A DNA stretch of 10,409 bases, taken from contig JAICTU010000329.1 in the NCBI GenBank assembly GCA_025936205.1, positions 1 to 10,409 of the forward strand, in the 5' to 3' direction. Both the position numbers and the translations under genes were made by a program. The notes beneath the pieces are model-generated. The model searched no databases and had not been told where the DNA came from. It worked only from the letters and a program-made list of their open reading frames with translations. The DNA is from Polyangiaceae bacterium (lineage in GTDB: Bacteria; Myxococcota; Polyangia; Polyangiales; Polyangiaceae). Below, one piece after another: positions 6,855 through 10,409 of the stretch (within the stretch, counting starts at the first letter, position 1; the number at the start of each line of letters is the position of its first letter).

Positions 6855-8068
6855 TGGCTGAGTTTTCTTGGGAAGCTCGTGGACGGACGGGCGAACTGCG
6901 CGCCGGCACCATGGTTGCCGACAGTATCGAAACCGTCAACACGCGCCTGCGCAAGCAGAACCTGAACCCGGTCAAGGTCAAGAAGAAGCCATACGAGATC
7001 AACATCCAGATCGGCACTGGCGTCGATGTCAAGGACCTGGTCACCTTCACGCGCCTGTTCGCCACGATGATCGACGCCGGTTTGCCGCTGGTGCAGTGCC
7101 TCGACATCCTGGCGCAGCAGCAGCCGAAGCCGGCGTTCGCGACGGTGCTCAAGGACATCAAGAACTCGGTCGAAGGCGGCTCCACCTTCAGCGATGCCTT
7201 GCGCAAGCACCCGCGCATCTTCGACGAGCTGTTCGTCAACCTGGTCCAGGCCGGTGAGGCCGGCGGTATCCTGGACAGCATTCTCGGCCGCCTCTCCATC
7301 TATCTGGAGAAGCGCCAGAAGCTGATGCGACAGGTCAAGGGCGCGCTCAGCTATCCGACCATCGTCGCCGTGATCGCGGTCGGCGTGATGGCGGTGATGC
7401 TCACGTTCGTGATCCCCGCGTTCGAGAACATGTTCGCCGAGTTCGGCGGCGGCAAGGACTCGCTGCCCGCGCTCACCCGCTTCATGGTGGCGCTCTCGCA
7501 CGGCTTCATCACCTTCCTGCCGCTCACCATCGCCGTCACCGTCGGCGCCGGCGTCGGCATTTCGTACGTGCTCAAGCAGCCCAAGGGCAAGCGCGCGTTC
7601 CACAAGATGCTGCTGGTGCTGCCCATCATGGGCCCGGTGCTCAACAAGATCGCCGTGGCGCGCTTCACGCGCACGCTGGGCACGCTGCTGCAGTCCGGCG
7701 TGCCCATCCTGGACGCCCTCGAGATCTGCGCCAAGACCTCCGGCAACATGATCCTGGAGAGCGGCATCATGCACGTGCGCCAGCGCATCAGCGAAGGCCA
7801 GAACATGGTCGAGCCGCTGATGGAGGCCAAGGTCTTCCCGGAAATGGTGGTGCAGATGATCGGCGTCGGCGAGCAGACCGGCGCCCTGGATCAGATGCTG
7901 AACAAGATCGCCGATTTCTACGAGGAAGAGACGGACGTCGCGGTGGGCTCGATGACCAGCATGCTGGAGCCGATCATGATGGTCGGCATCGGCGGCATGG
8001 TCGGCGTGGTGCTGATCTCCATGTACCTGCCCATCTTCGAGCTGGCCGGCAACATCAAGGGCAATTGA
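6854..8068 (+). CDS. pilC: Type IV pilus inner-membrane platform protein PilC
   Basis: A 404-residue protein, the normal length for PilC/GspF. It begins MAEFSWEARGRTGELRAG, the usual N-terminal strand of the family, and carries two T2SSF domains (about 65-190 and 270-392). Each has the FTR-L-T---G-P motif: FTRLFATMIDAGLPL (65-79) and FTRTLGTLLQSGVPIL (about 271-286). Each also has the later G-E--G-L/I motif: QAGEAGGILD and GVGEQTGALD. Membrane segments lie at about 168-192, 217-236 and 373-395. PilC sits in the inner membrane, works with the PilB and PilT ATPases, and is needed for pilus extension and retraction. The ATG at 6854 is fixed by the family N-terminus, although the ribosome site is weak. 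Upstream there is no pilT but a divergent hydrolase gene with no spacer, so any promoter lies within that gene. The pilS gene follows after 14 bases. Confidence 0.95.
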   Translation: MAEFSWEARGRTGELRAGTMVADSIETVNTRLRKQNLNPVKVKKKPYEINIQIGTGVDVKDLVTFTRLFATMIDAGLPLVQCLDILAQQQPKPAFATVLKDIKNSVEGGSTFSDALRKHPRIFDELFVNLVQAGEAGGILDSILGRLSIYLEKRQKLMRQVKGALSYPTIVAVIAVGVMAVMLTFVIPAFENMFAEFGGGKDSLPALTRFMVALSHGFITFLPLTIAVTVGAGVGISYVLKQPKGKRAFHKMLLVLPIMGPVLNKIAVARFTRTLGTLLQSGVPILDALEICAKTSGNMILESGIMHVRQRISEGQNMVEPLMEAKVFPEMVVQMIGVGEQTGALDQMLNKIADFYEEETDVAVGSMTSMLEPIMMVGIGGMVGVVLISMYLPIFELAGNIKGN

Positions 8069-8070
8069 AC

Positions 8071-8075
8071 AGGGG
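8071..8075 (+). promoter_or_regulatory. Ribosome binding site for pilS
   Basis: AGGGG ends seven bases before GTG at 8083. It favours that start over the in-frame TTG at 8065, which would overlap the pilC stop codon. Confidence 0.45.
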
Positions 8076-8082
8076 TCGGGGG

Positions 8083-9468
8083 GTGGACACGACCATCCCT
8101 CCCTCCGCGCTGCGGGGGACCGAGCGGCCCGCGGCTCCGCTGGAGCGGCGCCTGGCCTGGGTCACCGGATTCAGACTGCTCTTCCTCTCCCTGGTGCTGG
8201 GGCTGCTGGGGCTCTTGAACTTCAAGAGCGAGCTGGCCTGGGCCACCTTCACGGTGCAGACGGCGCTCGGCACGCTGGCCGTGGCCTTCGCCGTCACGGC
8301 CCTGTACGCGGTGCTGCTCAGGCAAGGCCGCCGGATGCAGCTGCTGGTCACGCTGCAGCTGATCGTCGATCCGTTGCTCTGGACGGTCATCGTGTACCTG
8401 TCCGGCGGCCCCTCCAGCGGCGCGACCTCGCTGTACGGCTTGAGCTGCGTGATCGGCGCCATGCTGACGGGCTTCCGCGGTGCAGCGCTGGCCTTTGGCG
8501 CGAGCGCGCTGTGTTTTGGGGGCTTACTGCTCGGCCTCGCGCAGCGCTGGATCCTACCGCCCAGCGATCAACCGGCCGCGGTCTACCACGTGGCCAACGA
8601 GGACCTGGTCTACGCCGGCGTGGTGAACTTGCTGGCGATGCTCGTCGTGACCGTGCTGGCGGGCAGCCTCGCCGAGCGCCTGCGCATCGCCGGCGGACGC
8701 CTGGTGGCGGCTGAAGAGCGCGCCAATCACGCCGAGCGCCTGGCGGCTCTCGGCCGGGTCGCCACGGCGCTGGCCCACGAGATCCGCAACCCGCTCGGCT
8801 CCATCTCCGGCTCGATCCAGCTGCTGCGCGTCAGCACTGCGCTGAGCGAAGAGGACCGCCGGCTTTGCGCCATCATCGTCAGCGAAGCCAGCCGCCTCAA
8901 CGATCTGGTGACCGACATGATGAACCTGGCGCGCCCGCAGCGCCCGCAGCTCAGCTGCGTGGACGCGGCCAGCACCGCGCGCGATGTGGTCGCGCTGGCG
9001 GCCCAATCCGGACGCGCCGTGTCCGACGTCCGGGTCCGCTACGAGGGCGCCGAGCGAGCGCCGATTTGCGCCGACTCGGCCCAGCTGCGGCAGCTGATCT
9101 GGAACCTGGTGCGCAACGCGGTCCAGGCCAGCGGCGCCGGCCGCGAGGTGCGCGTCAGCGTACTCACCCGGGGTTCCGGTGAGGAAAGCGAGGCCGAGCT
9201 GACCGTCGAAGACGACGGCGTGGGGCTCAGCGCGCAGGCCAAGGAGCGCATCTTCGACGCCTTCTTCACCACGCGCGCCCAGGGCACGGGCGTGGGACTG
9301 GCCGTGGTCAAGCGCATTGCAGACGACCACCGCTTCGAAATCGAGGTCGAGAGCGAGTCGGGTCGCGGGGCGACCTTCCGGGTGCAGCTGGGACCGCTGC
9401 TCCGTCTGCCCATCGGTACGCCGATCGTGCGCGAGGAGCGCCGCACCTTGTTCCCCAGCCGCGCCTGA
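8083..9468 (+). CDS. pilS: PilS-like membrane histidine kinase
   Basis: From GTG at 8083 the product has 461 residues. About six membrane helices fill residues 25-195, then a short linker leads to HisKA and HATPase domains. The H-box is ALAHEIRNPLGSISGSIQLL (229-248, phospho-acceptor H232). The N-box is NLVRNAVQAS (341-350), G1 is DDGVGL (377-382), the F-box is FDAFFTTRAQGTGVGLAV (391-408), and the C-terminal strand is GRGATFRVQL. The H-box and six-helix sensor match PilS, which senses pilin in the membrane and phosphorylates PilR. No clear PAS domain is seen between membrane region and kinase core, although the family often has one. The position right after pilC supports the name. No pilR follows: the next gene is unrelated. 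The usual H-G-G after the G2 box reads D-D-H-R-F here. A TTG at 8065 would add six residues and a four-base overlap with pilC. It could be another HAMP-less NtrB-type kinase. Confidence 0.85.
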   Translation: MDTTIPPSALRGTERPAAPLERRLAWVTGFRLLFLSLVLGLLGLLNFKSELAWATFTVQTALGTLAVAFAVTALYAVLLRQGRRMQLLVTLQLIVDPLLWTVIVYLSGGPSSGATSLYGLSCVIGAMLTGFRGAALAFGASALCFGGLLLGLAQRWILPPSDQPAAVYHVANEDLVYAGVVNLLAMLVVTVLAGSLAERLRIAGGRLVAAEERANHAERLAALGRVATALAHEIRNPLGSISGSIQLLRVSTALSEEDRRLCAIIVSEASRLNDLVTDMMNLARPQRPQLSCVDAASTARDVVALAAQSGRAVSDVRVRYEGAERAPICADSAQLRQLIWNLVRNAVQASGAGREVRVSVLTRGSGEESEAELTVEDDGVGLSAQAKERIFDAFFTTRAQGTGVGLAVVKRIADDHRFEIEVESESGRGATFRVQLGPLLRLPIGTPIVREERRTLFPSRA

Positions 9469-9587
9469 ACCTGCCAAAAGGGCCGAAAGCAGAGCGTTTC
9501 AGCGCAGATCCTTCGCCAAATCGCGGCTGCGCTGCTACTCTGGGACCGTGGGCCAAGTACCGTCCCGACGCCCTCCGCCGAGCCCGC

Positions 9588-9618
9588 GGTTCCCTGGAAA
9601 GGGGTTCCCTGGGAAAGG
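9588..9618. repeat. Tandem 15/16-base repeat upstream of the last gene
   Basis: GGTTCCCTGGAAAGG (9588-9602) is followed directly by GGTTCCCTGGGAAAGG (9603-9618), which differs by one inserted G. The second unit contains the dyad TTCCC-T-GGGAA. The repeat lies in the 217-base gap between pilS and the next gene, which otherwise shows no clear promoter, terminator or RNA gene. It may be an operator or a chance duplication. Confidence 0.6.
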
Positions 9619-9685
9619 AGGCGCCGGCCCCGCTCGAGGGCAGCGTGGAGGCTCACTCGGTGAACACGAGCCCCCTCGCCAGAGC

Positions 9686-10409
9686 GTGCCCCTGCGGCTC
9701 ACGCTCGCGGGAGGAGCCCTGGGGCTCGAGCTGTACGAGCCGCTGCGCATGGAGCCCTTCATCGTCGAAGACCTGGCCTGGAGCCTGCCCCAGCTGCGCT
9801 TTCCCGTGGACCTGTCCGGCGGCGTCGATAGCTTCCGGCACCGGCGCGGCGAGCTCACGCGGCTCGAGCTCGCCGCGAGCTTTGCCGCCCTGGCCAACTA
9901 CTTGCGGCCGCGCCTGCGCGAGGCCCTCGGGCGAGCCAGCGCGGCGCCGCAGCTCTGGCCGCGCGAGCAGGGCGTGGGCGTGGGCCTGGTCGGGGAGCTC
10001 GGCAGTCTGGCATTTGATCTGGAGTGGGCGCCGAGTGGGCAAGACGCGCGAGTGATCGTCAGCGGCGCACGCGGGACCGGCAGCCTGGGCGTCCCGCTCG
10101 GCCATGCGCTGCGCGTTGCCGACACGCTCTTCGGTGAGCTCGCCGAGCGGCAAGGCCGCGTGCTCACGCTCTCGCGCGTGGCGCAGCGCCTGTGCCGTCA
10201 CCTCGCCCCCTCGCTCGGCGCGCGCACGCCGGCGACCGCGGCGTCGCAGATCGAGAAGCTGGCGGTGGGCGCCGACGGGCTCACGTTGGCCCTCTCGGAA
10301 ACGGCGCCGGCGGGCGCCGCCTCGTCCTCGGCACTGCGCGCGCTGGAGCTCGCCAAGCTGTGCACCGCGGCGGATGACGCGCTCGCCGCCGGCGACCTGG
10401 ACGCTGCTC
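9686..10409 (+). CDS. Unrecognised protein, N-terminal part, possibly leading into TPR repeats; C-terminus cut by window edge
   Basis: An open frame runs off the right edge. From GTG at 9686 it gives 241 residues. I cannot name it. Visible features are a beta-rich opening (VPLRLTLAGGALGLEL), the motif LRFPVDLSGGVDSFRHRRG (37-55), a helical stretch with SFAALANYLRPRLREALG (65-82), GVGVGLVGELGSLAFDLEW (96-114), VIVSGARGTGSLGVPLGHAL (123-142), and a closing helical part ending AADDALAAGDLDAA (228-241), which reads like the first helix of a tetratricopeptide repeat. There is no signal peptide or membrane helix. The start is uncertain: the same frame is open back into pilS, with GTG at 9548 and ATG at 9749 as alternatives. 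The codons from 9548 to 9685 give a Gly/Pro/Arg-rich peptide that looks non-coding, and no clear ribosome site precedes any of the three. Position after pilS suggests, but does not show, a motility or polarity role. Confidence 0.65.
   Translation, partial: MPLRLTLAGGALGLELYEPLRMEPFIVEDLAWSLPQLRFPVDLSGGVDSFRHRRGELTRLELAASFAALANYLRPRLREALGRASAAPQLWPREQGVGVGLVGELGSLAFDLEWAPSGQDARVIVSGARGTGSLGVPLGHALRVADTLFGELAERQGRVLTLSRVAQRLCRHLAPSLGARTPATAASQIEKLAVGADGLTLALSETAPAGAASSSALRALELAKLCTAADDALAAGDLDAA

Noticed and set aside
6845..7774. A 309-codon minus-strand frame opposite pilC
   Set aside because: It gives a His/Asp/Glu-rich low-complexity product; pilC on the other strand is unmistakable.
8554..9477. 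A 307-codon minus-strand frame opposite pilS
   Set aside because: Antisense shadow of the kinase, without family motifs.
9541..9566. GGGAC...GTCCC as a terminator for pilS
   Set aside because: The stem is only five base pairs with a long loop and no T run follows.
9645..10055. A 136-codon plus-strand frame starting GTG at 9645
   Set aside because: It is out of frame with the longer open frame that reaches the window edge, and its product is Cys/Ser/Arg-rich without any pattern. The longer frame has protein-like alternation of strands and helices.

Overview
The window is GC-rich DNA, most likely from a myxobacterium or a close relative. The evidence is a PilC gene followed at once by a PilS-type histidine kinase, a two-FHA membrane protein beginning MWKL, a high-GC third-position bias, and GTG/TTG starts. 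This is inference from gene content; there is no rRNA or other marker to confirm it.

Layout. Positions 1-6854 are read on the minus strand, in transcription order: a beta-lactamase-fold serine hydrolase (6854-5751), a membrane-anchored double-FHA protein (5624-4143), a 1004-aa AftB-like GT-C glycosyltransferase with a C-terminal jelly-roll-like domain (4035-1021), and a second GT-C (family 39-like) glycosyltransferase that starts inside the end of the previous gene and runs off the left edge (1055-1). Positions 6854-10409 are read on the plus strand: pilC (6854-8068), a pilS-like sensor kinase (8083-9468), a 217-base gap holding a small tandem repeat, and the N-terminal part of an unrecognised protein that runs off the right edge (from about 9686).

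How the genes may work together. PilC is the inner-membrane platform of type IV pili, and PilS normally controls pilin transcription through PilR. In Myxococcus the order is pilB-pilT-pilC-pilS-pilR-pilA. Here pilC opens the block and pilS is not followed by pilR, so the cluster is rearranged. The two GT-C enzymes overlap by 35 bases and probably act in one envelope or extracellular glycan pathway using lipid-linked sugar donors. The FHA protein would read phosphothreonine signals at the membrane. No functional link between the minus-strand and plus-strand blocks is shown beyond adjacency.

Points of interest: a GT-C enzyme fused to a domain that resembles the C-terminal sandwich of some GH32 enzymes; divergent hydrolase and pilC genes whose start codons share one base; a tandem hairpin repeat after the FHA gene; and pilS followed by an unknown protein instead of pilR. 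No tRNA, rRNA, CRISPR array, insertion sequence or phage gene was seen. No gene-free stretch exceeds 300 bases.
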